Of a stretch of 9,102 nucleotides of DNA, positions 1 to 7,579 are shown one piece after another. The notes under the pieces were generated by a model, which saw only the letters and a program-made list of their open reading frames with translations, had not been told where the DNA came from and did no database searches. Position numbers and translations under genes: made by a program. The DNA lies in the NCBI GenBank assembly GCA_023300205.1, contig JALZVD010000170.1, forward strand, positions 1-9,102. Reading direction: 5' to 3'. The first letter of the stretch is position 1. Each line of letters opens with the position of its first letter. This stretch comes from Akkermansiaceae bacterium (lineage in GTDB: Bacteria > Verrucomicrobiota > Verrucomicrobiia > Verrucomicrobiales > Akkermansiaceae).

Positions 1-163
1 CGGTGAATTTTTCCTGATCAGGAGCTGTTCCGTTACCTGCGAATACTGCTGTGATTGCTTTTAGTATGATGTCTTTGTCTAGGGTGGCATCTTCTGAGAT
101 TTGGCTTCCTAGTCTGTAGCCAACACCTTGGCTCACGATTTCTACTGCTTCTTGTAAATTCAT
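1..163 (-). CDS. N-terminal part of a probable FKBP-type peptidyl-prolyl isomerase (partial)
   Basis: The minus strand reads open from an ATG at 163 down to the left edge, giving 54 codons that begin MNLQEAVEIVSQGVGYRLGS. The pattern of a short helix, a GYRLGSQI segment, then LDKDIILKAITAVFAG and a DQE turn resembles the helical dimerisation domain at the N-terminus of FkpA/Mip-like FKBP proteins (compare FkpA: SYALGASLG followed by LDKDQLIAGVQDAFA). That family catalyses proline cis-trans isomerisation and often acts as a chaperone. The catalytic FKBP domain would lie outside the window, so the assignment rests on the weaker domain alone. No signal peptide is visible at this start, unlike periplasmic FkpA, so the product looks cytoplasmic unless the true start differs. 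Codons end mostly in A or C, as in the other minus-strand genes, which supports a real gene. It diverges from trkA. No Shine-Dalgarno sequence precedes the ATG. Confidence 0.6.
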   Translation of the reverse strand, partial: MNLQEAVEIVSQGVGYRLGSQISEDATLDKDIILKAITAVFAGNGTAPDQEKFT

Positions 164-172
164 ATCGGCGGG

Positions 173-201
173 ACGCTAGTGTGAGTATGGTGAAAGGTCA
201 A
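173..201 (-). promoter_or_regulatory. Candidate promoter for the left-edge FKBP-like gene
   Basis: Read on the minus strand, TTGACC (196-201, five of six matches to the -35 consensus) is followed after exactly 17 nt by TAGCGT (173-178, a weak -10). A transcript from here would start only a few bases before the ATG at 163, giving an almost leaderless mRNA, which fits the lack of a Shine-Dalgarno sequence. The 119-bp divergent region 164-282 holds no gene that I can support. I could not find an equally good promoter for trkA on the plus strand; TTGGCG at 239-244 with TAGGCT at 264-269 is too widely spaced to rely on. Confidence 0.3.
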
Positions 202-282
202 CAGTGCAGGGGGATTTTTTCATCTTTATGTAGATTACTTGGCGGTTGCTTATTTGTGCTTGTTAGGCTAGTTTGCTCAGCA

Positions 283-1629
283 ATGAACATCATCATTGTA
301 GGAGCTGGGGAGGTAGGAAGACATATGGCTGAGTCATTGTCTCGTGAGGCGCATAGTATTGTGGTTATAGAATCTAAGCCAGCCTTGGCGCATGATTTAG
401 AGCAGTCGTTAGATGCGAAGGTGATTCAGGGTGATGGAACGAGCATTTCTGTGCTTTTAGAGGCTGATGTGGGGAATTGTGATCTATTTCTAGCGCTGAC
501 TAGTGATAATACGGTGAATATGATGACGGCTTCGATGGCGAGTAAGTTAGAGGCGGGGAAGGTGATCTGTAGGGTTCATCCTGGCTTGCAACGTGAGGAG
601 TGGTTATTTGATTATAGAGGACATTTCGGGATAGATCATATTTTCAGCTCGGAGAGACTGAGCGCGATCGAGTTGGCTAAGTTTATACGTAATCCTGATT
701 CTCTGGTGGTGGAGGAGGTGGCACGAGGGAAGATAGAGCTGCAGCAGGTGAGGGTGTGTGAGACGAGTGATGTGATCGGTAAGATGCTGATGCAGCTAAA
801 GGCGCCTGAGCGGACACGGGTGGCTGCTGTTTCACGTGGCGGGGAGCATTTTGTACCTAGTGCTAGGACTACGCTAGAGGCTGGTGATGTGGTGACTATT
901 TTTGGTGAGCCAAGGAGCTTGAAGGATTTAGCGGATAGGTTGCAGAAGGGGAAGGATAGTAAAGATGAGATTAGGGTGGTTATTTTTGGTGGTGGTGAGT
1001 ATGGGTTTTCGTTGGCGCAGATGTTAGAGAGCTGGAATTGTAAGGTGAGGATACTGGAGAAAGATCCGGTGGTGGCACAGAAGTTAATGGATAGGTTGTC
1101 CAACACGACGGTAATCAATACGGATGGTACGGTGCTGGCTGAGTTGGAGGAGGAACGAGTGGGGCAGGCTGACTTTTTTGTGGCTACGAGCGTGAGTGAT
1201 GAGGATAATGTGATGACTTGTCTTCAGGCGCATAATTTAGGAACTAAAAACTGTCTGACTTTGATTCACCGGGCTGACTATGCTAATGCGATTAGTGCGA
1301 GTGGTAGACATTTCGGAATGATAGCGGCGGTTAGTCCTCGTGAGGCGAGTAGACGTGATATTGAGAAATTTATTACGACTGATCAGTATCACATCGTGAA
1401 GAAGCTGGGAGCAGGTGAGGTGATTGAGACTAGGGTTGAGAGAGGAGCTGTCGTTGCAGGTAAGATGGTAGGTGAGGTGGAATGGCCTGAAGGCTGTGTG
1501 CTGGTGGCTAAAATGCGTGGGATTCATGCGGATGTGCCAGGTCCTGACGATGTACTGGATCCTGGAGACATAGTCTATGCAATGGTCTCTCCTAAAGTTC
1601 GGAAAAAGTTCTTAAAATTAGTGAGGTAA
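283..1629 (+). CDS. trkA: Trk system potassium uptake regulatory protein TrkA
   Basis: TrkA is the cytoplasmic NAD(H)-binding subunit that gates the TrkH/TrkG potassium channel. The 448-aa product from the ATG at 283 has the full double-RCK layout: a first Rossmann fold starting NIIIVGAGEVG (residues 2-12) with the nucleotide-binding acid E30 at the end of strand 2 and GDGT at 50-53; a first RCK_C domain ending in PSARTTLEAGDVVTIFG (192-208); a second Rossmann fold with GGGEYG (236-241), E259 and TDGT (280-283); and a second RCK_C domain with VLDPGDIVYAMV (424-435). Length is close to the 458 aa of E. coli TrkA. The frame is open upstream to a GTG at 181, but that extension adds 34 residues before the Rossmann strand and is hydrophobic, which does not suit a soluble TrkA, so ATG 283 is preferred. 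No Shine-Dalgarno sequence is evident. No trkH lies in the window. mqo follows 48 nt later on the same strand. Confidence 0.93.
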   Translation: MNIIIVGAGEVGRHMAESLSREAHSIVVIESKPALAHDLEQSLDAKVIQGDGTSISVLLEADVGNCDLFLALTSDNTVNMMTASMASKLEAGKVICRVHPGLQREEWLFDYRGHFGIDHIFSSERLSAIELAKFIRNPDSLVVEEVARGKIELQQVRVCETSDVIGKMLMQLKAPERTRVAAVSRGGEHFVPSARTTLEAGDVVTIFGEPRSLKDLADRLQKGKDSKDEIRVVIFGGGEYGFSLAQMLESWNCKVRILEKDPVVAQKLMDRLSNTTVINTDGTVLAELEEERVGQADFFVATSVSDEDNVMTCLQAHNLGTKNCLTLIHRADYANAISASGRHFGMIAAVSPREASRRDIEKFITTDQYHIVKKLGAGEVIETRVERGAVVAGKMVGEVEWPEGCVLVAKMRGIHADVPGPDDVLDPGDIVYAMVSPKVRKKFLKLVR

Positions 1630-1642
1630 TTGTTACTAAACG

Positions 1643-1671
1643 TTGACAATTTGGTTATCTAGCAGTAGCTG
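1643..1671 (+). promoter_or_regulatory. Candidate mqo promoter in the trkA-mqo gap
   Basis: A perfect -35 box TTGACA (1643-1648) is followed after 17 nt by TAGCTG (1666-1671), a poor -10. The predicted start of transcription falls at or next to the mqo ATG (1678), which implies a leaderless or nearly leaderless mRNA. There is no Shine-Dalgarno sequence before that ATG and no convincing terminator after trkA, so mqo could be read both from here and by read-through from trkA. Confidence 0.35.
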
Positions 1672-1677
1672 GCAGTG

Positions 1678-3198
1678 ATGAGTGCAGCAACAAATACTAC
1701 TAAATTTACGGAAAATGGCTTATTGAAAAGACCAGATGTGGTTTTGATAGGTGGTGGAATTATGAGTGCGACTCTGGGGATTATGCTTAAGAAGCTAAAG
1801 CCGGAGATAAATATTCAGATTGTTGAGCTACTTTCTTCAGTAGCGATGGAGAGTAGTCATGCATGGAATAATGCAGGGACTGGACATGCTGCGCTATGTG
1901 AGCTGAATTATACTCCTATTTTAGAAAATGGTGATGTGGACATCAGTAAGGCGATAGAAATTAATGAGGACTTTGAGCTATCCAAGCAGTTCTGGTCTTA
2001 TCTAGTGGAGGAGGGGGTGATTGATAATCCGGCGGAGTTTATCCGAAAGGTTCCACATATGAGTTTTGTGAAGGGCGCTGATAATGTGGATTTTCTTAAA
2101 AAGCGTCACGCTGCGATGACGGCACATCATTTCTTTGATGAAATGGAGTTTTCTGATGACGCTGCTCAGATTGGGGAGTGGACTCCATTAATCGAAATGG
2201 GCCGAGATGAGACAGATGAAATAGCTGTTACTAGAGTGGAGACAGGAACTGATATAGATTTTGGTTCGTTGACGAAGGTTTTGTTTAATCATTTGATTAG
2301 TTTAGAGGGAGTGGAGCTAGCTACTACGACTGCTGTTAGAGATCTGGATAGACAGAAAAATGGTGAGTGGGAGGTGAAGGTAAAAAAAGTGGGGGACTTT
2401 TTCTCAGAGAAGATCAATACGCCATTTGTGTTTATTGGTGCAGGTGGAGGTTCTTTAAAATTATTACAGAAGTCTGATATTAAAGAAGGTGAGGGGTTTG
2501 GAGGGTTTCCTATTAGTGGTCAGTTTCTAGTTTGTAATAACCAAGATCTGGTAGAGAAACATTGTGCAAAGGTTTATGGTAAGGCTGCTGTGGGAGCCCC
2601 TCCGATGTCTGTGCCTCATTTGGATACTCGCGTGATTCAGGGTAGAAATAGTTTGTTGTTTGGGCCGTATGCAGGATTTTCACCTAAGTTTCTAAAGCGC
2701 GGTTCGATGCTTGATTTACTTTCTAGTGTGACACTTGATAACATAGGTCCAATGTTGGCAGTTGGTAGAGATAACATGAATTTGACTGAGTATCTTTATC
2801 AGGAGGTTATCAATACTCATGCTGATAGAATGGATTTATTAAGAGATTTTTTCCCAGGAGCAAAAGATGAGGAATGGGATCTGGTCACAGCTGGCCAGAG
2901 AGTTCAGATTATTAAGAAAGATTCAGAGAAGGGTGGGAAGTTACAGTTTGGAACTGAGGTTGTGGCTTCAGGTGATGGTTCTTTGTCTGCTTTGCTGGGT
3001 GCTAGTCCAGGAGCTTCTACTGCAGTAGCTATTATTCTAGAAGTATTAGAAAAATGCTTTTCTGATGAAATGGAAGGTGATGGGTGGGTTGCGATGATGC
3101 AGGATATTGTTCCTACTTATAAGAAAGATTTATCTACTGATGAGCCATTGTATAATGTTATCAGGACTAAAGTAGATAGATCTCTGAAACTTATTTAG
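1678..3198 (+). CDS. mqo: Malate:quinone oxidoreductase
   Basis: Mqo is a peripheral membrane FAD enzyme (EC 1.1.5.4) that oxidises malate to oxaloacetate and passes electrons to the quinone pool, replacing or supplementing NAD-dependent malate dehydrogenase in the TCA cycle. The 506-aa product has the N-terminal dinucleotide fold DVVLIGGGIMSATLG (residues 20-34) with E50 at the end of the second strand, then the family block AWNNAGTGHAALCELNYTP (62-80), the central LFGPYAGFSPKF segment, the VTAGQRVQII segment, and the C-terminal FAD-contacting LLGASPGASTAV (439-450). Length is normal for the roughly 500-aa family and the frame is intact. The frame also offers a GTG one codon earlier (1675); the ATG at 1678 is the likelier start. 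No signal peptide or membrane helix is visible, as expected. It is convergent with the coiled-coil gene and shares its terminator. Related flavoenzymes such as L-2-hydroxyglutarate oxidase lack the AWNNAGTGHAALCELNYTP block. Confidence 0.95.
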   Translation: MSAATNTTKFTENGLLKRPDVVLIGGGIMSATLGIMLKKLKPEINIQIVELLSSVAMESSHAWNNAGTGHAALCELNYTPILENGDVDISKAIEINEDFELSKQFWSYLVEEGVIDNPAEFIRKVPHMSFVKGADNVDFLKKRHAAMTAHHFFDEMEFSDDAAQIGEWTPLIEMGRDETDEIAVTRVETGTDIDFGSLTKVLFNHLISLEGVELATTTAVRDLDRQKNGEWEVKVKKVGDFFSEKINTPFVFIGAGGGSLKLLQKSDIKEGEGFGGFPISGQFLVCNNQDLVEKHCAKVYGKAAVGAPPMSVPHLDTRVIQGRNSLLFGPYAGFSPKFLKRGSMLDLLSSVTLDNIGPMLAVGRDNMNLTEYLYQEVINTHADRMDLLRDFFPGAKDEEWDLVTAGQRVQIIKKDSEKGGKLQFGTEVVASGDGSLSALLGASPGASTAVAIILEVLEKCFSDEMEGDGWVAMMQDIVPTYKKDLSTDEPLYNVIRTKVDRSLKLI

Positions 3199-3208
3199 AG
3201 GGTAGGGA

Positions 3209-3255
3209 ATAAAAAAGCCATTGTTGCATAATAAAGAAGAATGGCTTATTTTTTG
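3209..3255. terminator. Bidirectional rho-independent terminator between mqo and the coiled-coil gene
   Basis: A perfect 8-bp stem, AAGCCATT (3215-3222) against AATGGCTT (3240-3247), encloses a 17-nt loop. An A-run precedes it and a T-run follows it (3249-3254), so it reads as hairpin plus U-tract on both strands. It sits 16 bp after the mqo stop and about 35 bp beyond the stop of the convergent coiled-coil gene, the expected place for a shared terminator. The loop is longer than usual, which would weaken the hairpin somewhat. Confidence 0.75.
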
Positions 3256-3289
3256 ATATTAGTTCATTTACTAGAAAGCATTGACATCT

Positions 3290-4156
3290 TTAACGGTCTG
3301 CTAGGTCGTGATTAAAATCAATAGATTTTCTGAGAGCTCCCATGATCTTACATAGGTTGAATTTACCTTTTACAGCTTTTTTGCAGTCATCATCAGAGAA
3401 TGCTTCTTTACTTATATTTCTGCCGATTTCGCCGTAATGGGTAATGATTTCGTTGTCTAGTAGGCCTATTTTGGAACGATACGCGGATATTGCTTTATTG
3501 GCTTTCCCCATGACTTCATAGTTACCTGCAGCGTTATCTTTATAGGTACTTTTAGAGGTTTTAAGGGAGTCGGCAATCGTAGCTAAAATGGCGCTCTGTT
3601 TGGCTAGTTTAGTGTCTGAGAGTAGTTTTTTTTCTTTGAGGTCGCCGAATTTTTTCTTCAGGTGTTCTAACTTAGATTGCTCTGAATTTACTTCCTCATT
3701 AGAAGCGTCAGTGGATTGGATTGCCTCTAGTTTAGCGACGACTCCATCATAGCTTCTTTTGATGTTTGTGGCTACATTACTGATGTCTTGTTGTTCAGAT
3801 TCGATCTGTTCAACAACTTGTTTTTGCTTCTCGTAAATAGCTTCAATGTCCTGACCAGGGTTATTGGCTTCTTTAAATCTGGTTTCTTGATTTTGTTTGA
3901 TAGTTTCAATTTTAGATTTAATCTCTATGATTTTATCTGTGTAATTTTCTCTTTCCTGAAGTAAATTATTAATCCCCCAATAGTTGACTTTATAGTATTC
4001 GAGATCTTTCACATTAGACCAGACATTACGGCCGAGTATTTCCTCAGCTTCTTTGAGAAGTTGGAGTTCTGTAGCGGCGTCTTGGAGTCTTTTTTGTTTC
4101 CTGACTACACCAAATTTCTTTAAGAAGGATGCGATTATGTATTGTCTGTTATTCAT
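3290..4156 (-). CDS. Coiled-coil protein of unknown function, coupled to acs
   Basis: I do not recognise this 288-aa protein. It is highly charged and rich in K, E, Q, S and I, with no signal peptide and no membrane helix, so it is probably cytoplasmic. A basic N-terminal stretch with FLKKFGVVRKQKRL (residues 11-24) leads to a helical segment containing EILGRNVW and YYKVNYWGINNLL (about 39-66). Long heptad-like helices follow at about 67-149 and 155-205, consistent with a coiled coil with a break around 146-160. A more globular C-terminal part (about 210-288) carries the only two cysteines, C258 and C268, and ends FNHDLADR. The ATG lies 3 nt after the acs stop, with AAAGGG placed 6 nt upstream inside the end of acs, the clearest ribosome binding site in the window. 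Co-transcription and translational coupling with acs are therefore likely. A-and-C-ending codons match acs, so it does not look recently acquired. A structural or adaptor role is possible but unproven. Confidence 0.85.
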   Translation of the reverse strand: MNNRQYIIASFLKKFGVVRKQKRLQDAATELQLLKEAEEILGRNVWSNVKDLEYYKVNYWGINNLLQERENYTDKIIEIKSKIETIKQNQETRFKEANNPGQDIEAIYEKQKQVVEQIESEQQDISNVATNIKRSYDGVVAKLEAIQSTDASNEEVNSEQSKLEHLKKKFGDLKEKKLLSDTKLAKQSAILATIADSLKTSKSTYKDNAAGNYEVMGKANKAISAYRSKIGLLDNEIITHYGEIGRNISKEAFSDDDCKKAVKGKFNLCKIMGALRKSIDFNHDLADR

Positions 4157-4159
4157 GTT

Positions 4160-6115
4160 TTACCCTTTGATGGATTCCTTTAGTTGATCAATTACTTTAG
4201 AGTCCTCGAGTGTGGTCACGTTTCCTGTGATTTTGCCAGTTTTAACGAGTTCTTTGAGGAGCCTGCGCATGATTTTACCTGAGCGCGTCTTTGGTAGTGT
4301 GGGTGCGAAGTAGATGGCGTCTGGCTTAGCAATGGCTCCAATGATCTTACCCACATAGTTTCTTAGTTCTACTTTAAGTGCTTGTGTGGGTTTGGCATAT
4401 TCTTTGAGTGTGACGAAGCAGATGATGGACTCGCCTTTGATATCGTGAGGTTTAGAGACGACGGCGGCTTCTGCTACTGCTTTGTGGGCTACGAGTGAGC
4501 TTTCGAGTTCAGCTGTGCCTAGTCTATGGCCAGATACATTAAGGACGTCATCTAGGCGACCTACGATGTAGATGTTACCTTTTTTATCCTTACGAGCACC
4601 ATCGCCTGCGGTGTAGATGCCTTTATAGTCATTCCAGTAGGTGTCTTTATAGCGTTTTTTATCACCATAGATATTTCTTAGCATGGAAGGCCAAGGTTTT
4701 CTAATAACTAGTTTTCCAGGGACGTTAGGTTTACATTCATTGCCATTTTCATCGAGAATGGCTGCGTCTACGCCGAAGAATGGTAGGGTGGCTGTTCCGG
4801 GCTTGATAGGGGTGCATCCTGGAAGAGGGGAGATCATAATGGCTCCAGTCTCTGTCTGCCACCAAGTATCTACGATGGGGCAACGACCACTACCTATTTT
4901 TTCGTAATACCATAGCCATGCTGCTGGGTTGATGGGTTCCCCAACGGTGCCAAGTAGCCTGAGTGATGAAAGATCATGCTTATCAACGTGCTGGTCACCT
5001 GCCTTGATGAAAGCTCGTATAGCGGTGGGAGCGGTATAGAATATGGATACTCCGTATTCTTCAATGATGCTCCAGAAACGGTTCCATTCAGGGTAGTTGG
5101 GAGCACCTTCATACATGATCTGAGTGACTCCATTGAGTAGAGGTCCGTAGGTGATGTATGAATGACCGGTGATCCAACCGACATCGGCTGTGCACCAGAA
5201 GACATCATCTTCCTTCATATCAAAAATATATTTACAGGTGGAGTATGTTCCGACCATGTAACCGCCTGATGTGTGAAGAATACCTTTAGGTTTTCCTGTG
5301 GATCCAGATGTGTAGAGAATGAATAGAGGGTGCTCAGCGGAAAACCCTTTTGGCTTATGTTTAGCAGGCATGTCTGCAATGGCGTCATTCCACCATTTGT
5401 CTCTGCCTTTTTTCATCTTCACTTCGTTTCCGATACGTTTCTGAACGATGACAGTTTTGACTGTTTTATTCCGCTTTAGGGCTTCATCTACATTTTCTTT
5501 AAGGGCGACAGTGCCTCCTCTACGCCAGCCACCGTCACATGTGATGACAGCTACTGCCTGTGAGTCATCGAGTCTATCTTTAATCGATTCAGCTGAGAAC
5601 CCACCAAAGACAACTGAGTGGACGGCTCCAATACGGGCACAAGCTAGCATGGCAATGGTAGCTTCCGGAGTCATGGGCATATAGATGAGGACGTTGTCCT
5701 TTGGCTTGATACCTTCTGCAATGAGAGCGTTTGCAAATCTTGAGACATCACGCAGGAGTTGACGATAGGTGATGACGCGTTTGTCACCGGGCTCACCTTC
5801 CCAGATGATGGCGGCTTTATTTCCTCTACCTTCATCTACGTGGCGGTCTACGCAGTTTTCACAGACATTAAGTTTAGCGCCGCTGAACCATTTGGCATTC
5901 GGTGCTTTCCATTCTAGGACTTTGTCCCATTTTTTTTGCCATTTGAGTTGATTTGCTTCTTTTGCCCAGAATACATTAGGTTTGTCTATTGACTCAGCAT
6001 GCATGCGTTTGTATTGCGCCATACTTTTTACATGTGCTTGTTTGGAGAATTCTTTTGATGGTTTGAATTCAGTATTTTCGTCAGGTGTGATACCTTTTGT
6101 GGATTTTCTACTCAT
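4160..6115 (-). CDS. acs: Acetyl-CoA synthetase (acetate-CoA ligase, AMP-forming)
   Basis: Acs (EC 6.2.1.1) activates acetate with ATP to acetyl-AMP and then acetyl-CoA, allowing growth on acetate or its recovery. The 651-aa product matches the usual length (E. coli 652). Adenylate-forming motifs appear in order: the phosphate-binding loop [11 protein letters not shown] (residues 268-278), DTWWQTETG (416-424), [10 protein letters not shown] (501-510), the hinge region [13 protein letters not shown] (519-531), and [13 protein letters not shown] (608-620), whose K614 corresponds to the catalytic lysine that is reversibly acetylated in Salmonella Acs (K609). W419 corresponds to the tryptophan that limits the acyl pocket to acetate, with I315, T316 and V391 as the other pocket positions, so acetate is the expected substrate. 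The ATG at 6115 has no Shine-Dalgarno sequence. The coiled-coil gene follows after 3 nt. The M42 peptidase gene lies upstream on the same strand, 96 bp away. Confidence 0.97.
   Translation of the reverse strand: MSRKSTKGITPDENTEFKPSKEFSKQAHVKSMAQYKRMHAESIDKPNVFWAKEANQLKWQKKWDKVLEWKAPNAKWFSGAKLNVCENCVDRHVDEGRGNKAAIIWEGEPGDKRVITYRQLLRDVSRFANALIAEGIKPKDNVLIYMPMTPEATIAMLACARIGAVHSVVFGGFSAESIKDRLDDSQAVAVITCDGGWRRGGTVALKENVDEALKRNKTVKTVIVQKRIGNEVKMKKGRDKWWNDAIADMPAKHKPKGFSAEHPLFILYTSGSTGKPKGILHTSGGYMVGTYSTCKYIFDMKEDDVFWCTADVGWITGHSYITYGPLLNGVTQIMYEGAPNYPEWNRFWSIIEEYGVSIFYTAPTAIRAFIKAGDQHVDKHDLSSLRLLGTVGEPINPAAWLWYYEKIGSGRCPIVDTWWQTETGAIMISPLPGCTPIKPGTATLPFFGVDAAILDENGNECKPNVPGKLVIRKPWPSMLRNIYGDKKRYKDTYWNDYKGIYTAGDGARKDKKGNIYIVGRLDDVLNVSGHRLGTAELESSLVAHKAVAEAAVVSKPHDIKGESIICFVTLKEYAKPTQALKVELRNYVGKIIGAIAKPDAIYFAPTLPKTRSGKIMRRLLKELVKTGKITGNVTTLEDSKVIDQLKESIKG
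4163..4168 (-). promoter_or_regulatory. Ribosome binding site of the coiled-coil gene, inside the end of acs
   Basis: On the minus strand AAAGGG overlaps the last codons of acs and sits 6 nt before the ATG at 4156. It is the only start in this window with a purine box at normal spacing, fitting re-initiation by ribosomes that finish acs. Confidence 0.5.
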
Positions 6116-6155
6116 AGAATTAGGTGAAGATGAAATAGCTTTTTTTATTAGATAG

Positions 6156-6185
6156 ATTTTAGCAAGTTAAACTAGCTTAAGACAA
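6156..6185 (-). promoter_or_regulatory. Candidate acs promoter
   Basis: Read on the minus strand, TTGTCT (6180-6185, four of six -35 matches) and TAAAAT (6156-6161, five of six -10 matches) are separated by 18 nt in an AT-rich region. Transcription would begin near 6149, leaving a leader of about 34 nt before the acs ATG. The gap after the M42 gene (6116-6211) shows only a short AT-rich inverted repeat (ACAATC/GATTGT) without a U-tract, so read-through from the peptidase gene remains possible. Confidence 0.45.
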
Positions 6186-6211
6186 TCTTGTATTAGATTT
6201 TTTTATGATTG

Positions 6212-7459
6212 TTAGATTGATGATACAGTATCTAGTCTGGCGTGGTTTTGTTTAAGATCATCAACAGTGATCCCTTTATTGCGGTTCATTTTATCTAAGT
6301 CCCGGAATGTAGCTTCCATGCCTGCGATGGCAGCTAGGACGTCTTTAGTATGGCCAGTTTCGGATATGGTATGCATGTTGCGGATAGGGAACCCGATCGA
6401 TGTCACTGCGCTGTCAAATCCAGCTAGAGCAGCGGCCATGGCGTCTGTTCCTGTGTCTCTGCCAGACATGTCCATTTGATAAGGGATGTCTTGAGATTGG
6501 CAAGATTTCTCGATGAGTGAGCAGAGGTAGTCGCTGGTTACTGAGCCGCCTGTGATGGAGAATCCTTTACCCATGGCGAGAGCGTTCATCTTCTTGGCGC
6601 CTAATCCAGGAGCTGCGTCGTAGTCATGGTTAACGTCTGCGCCGATGAGGATGTCTGGCTTCATCTCTCCGGCTATTGCTGTAGCTCCGAATCTGCCAAT
6701 TTCTTCATGGGTTGCGATGGTGTATAATACGCGGATGTTCTTGAGTGGTTTCTTAGCGAAGATGCGGGCGAGCTCGGCAACAAGGAAGCATCCGAGGCCA
6801 TTATCAAGGTATGCTCCGTAATAGGTGTCTTTGGTGAATCCTTTACGAATAGGTCTGTCTAGAATGATGGGGTCACCTGCGCGGATACCGAGTTTTTCGA
6901 TCTGTTCCTTACATTTTTCACCGTGCATTTGGAGTTCAAGGTAGAGCTCCGTGGGTTTGATTCCTTTGTCACCTGTCCTCTGACCAGGTTCTGAAAAGTG
7001 GATGGCCCCTAGGGCCTCGATGGTGCCTCCTTCTATGAGTCTGTATTTGCCGGGTTTCTTAGGGTCTTGGGAGAACAGTTTTACTTCGTGGCCGATGAGT
7101 GTGCAGGGTAGGAATGAGTCGCTATTGACCCATATTTTTCCATCATTTCCTATGCTGCGAACTTGGAGGCGAATTTTGTCAGCGTGGCCTATGATCATGA
7201 CTGATGTGCGGTCTTCTTCATCTGGGTGAGAGTCTAAAACGATTCCAGCGTTGCCTTTGAACTGATGGATGCCCCATGAAGCTGGTTTTATTTCTTCGAA
7301 GAAGGGTTTGATTACTCCGTATGACATTGCTGCTTCCAGGCCGATTGGGCTAGGAGCAGAGAGTATTTTTTTCATCCATTCGAATTGCTTTTCAGGCATG
7401 GATTGCTCCCATGCTGGTTTTGTGGTCTTAGTAGGCATAGTGTGTGTATTTTCTTTCAT
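6212..7459 (-). CDS. M42-family metallo-aminopeptidase
   Basis: The product resembles M42 peptidases (PF05343; glutamyl aminopeptidase/TET/FrvX type), cytoplasmic dinuclear zinc or cobalt enzymes that form large hollow assemblies and remove N-terminal residues from short peptides. In the 415-aa reading from ATG 7459 the expected ligands are all present: H92 in GHADKI (with D94), the bridging D219 in AYLDNGLG, catalytic E252 with ligand E253 in [11 protein letters not shown]275 in ADVNHD, and H363 in [14 protein letters not shown]. The inserted domain between H92 and D219 is also where M42 places it. Sequence around the ligands deviates from the common forms (HADK rather than HMDE; YLDNG rather than a DDR motif), suggesting a separate subfamily of unknown specificity. 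The frame extends to a TTG at 7489, but a candidate promoter would start transcription there, so ATG 7459 or ATG 7438 (408 aa) is likelier. Neither has a Shine-Dalgarno sequence. The acs gene follows on the same strand. Confidence 0.85.
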   Translation of the reverse strand: MKENTHTMPTKTTKPAWEQSMPEKQFEWMKKILSAPSPIGLEAAMSYGVIKPFFEEIKPASWGIHQFKGNAGIVLDSHPDEEDRTSVMIIGHADKIRLQVRSIGNDGKIWVNSDSFLPCTLIGHEVKLFSQDPKKPGKYRLIEGGTIEALGAIHFSEPGQRTGDKGIKPTELYLELQMHGEKCKEQIEKLGIRAGDPIILDRPIRKGFTKDTYYGAYLDNGLGCFLVAELARIFAKKPLKNIRVLYTIATHEEIGRFGATAIAGEMKPDILIGADVNHDYDAAPGLGAKKMNALAMGKGFSITGGSVTSDYLCSLIEKSCQSQDIPYQMDMSGRDTGTDAMAAALAGFDSAVTSIGFPIRNMHTISETGHTKDVLAAIAGMEATFRDLDKMNRNKGITVDDLKQNHARLDTVSSI

Positions 7460-7495
7460 GTAGAGTGGGGGATGATATTTGTGAAACAAGCGAAA

Positions 7496-7523
7496 ATTGT
7501 ATGTTTTTTTAAGAGTTTGATAA
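7496..7523 (-). promoter_or_regulatory. Candidate promoter of the M42 peptidase gene in the divergent region
   Basis: Read on the minus strand, TTATCA (7518-7523, four of six -35 matches) and TACAAT (7496-7501, five of six -10 matches) are 16 nt apart. Transcription would start near 7489, giving a leader of about 30 nt to ATG 7459 or 50 nt to ATG 7438. The same AT-rich stretch offers GATAAT (7519-7524) and TAGAAT (7524-7529) as possible plus-strand -10 boxes for the DUF255 gene, but without a well-spaced -35, so the opposite promoter is not resolved. Confidence 0.4.
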
Positions 7524-7579
7524 TAGAATTGAGAGTATTTTTTCTTTCATCTCAGGGAGGGGGCCATAGAGTCTTTAGT

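Noticed and set aside
181..282. An in-frame upstream extension of trkA from GTG 181, with a hydrophobic stretch (LLGGCLFVLVRLVCSA) resembling a membrane anchor or signal peptide.
   Set aside because: TrkA is a soluble cytoplasmic protein whose Rossmann strand begins at the ATG at 283, and the product from there already has the usual length. The extension reads as open non-coding DNA in the divergent promoter region.
636..1527. Two minus-strand open frames (636-1118 and 1237-1527) inside trkA.
   Set aside because: Both oppose conserved TrkA domains and show low-complexity S/T/N composition expected from antisense of the G-rich strand.
1618..1639. An inverted repeat at the end of trkA (TTAGT...ACTAA) as a possible terminator.
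   Set aside because: The stem is short and AT-rich, overlaps the stop codon, and has no U-tract after it.
3281..3318. A plus-strand TTGACA (3281-3286) with TAAAAT (3313-3318), as a possible antisense promoter into the coiled-coil gene.
   Set aside because: The boxes are 26 nt apart, far outside the normal 16-18 nt spacing.
4683..5951. Several open frames (plus strand 4683-4907, 5448-5684, 5769-5951; minus strand 4894-5208) overlapping acs.
   Set aside because: They overlap an intact, highly conserved acs gene in other frames and show no recognisable domain or start signal.
6180..6211. An inverted repeat ACAATC/GATTGT after the M42 gene as a terminator.
   Set aside because: It has only a 6-bp AT-rich stem with a 19-nt loop and no following T-run on the minus strand, and it overlaps the candidate acs -35 box.
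7460..7489. A longer N-terminus of the M42 peptidase from TTG 7489.
   Set aside because: TTG is a rare start, the added residues have no family counterpart, and a candidate promoter places the transcript start at about this position. ATG 7459 or 7438 is more likely.
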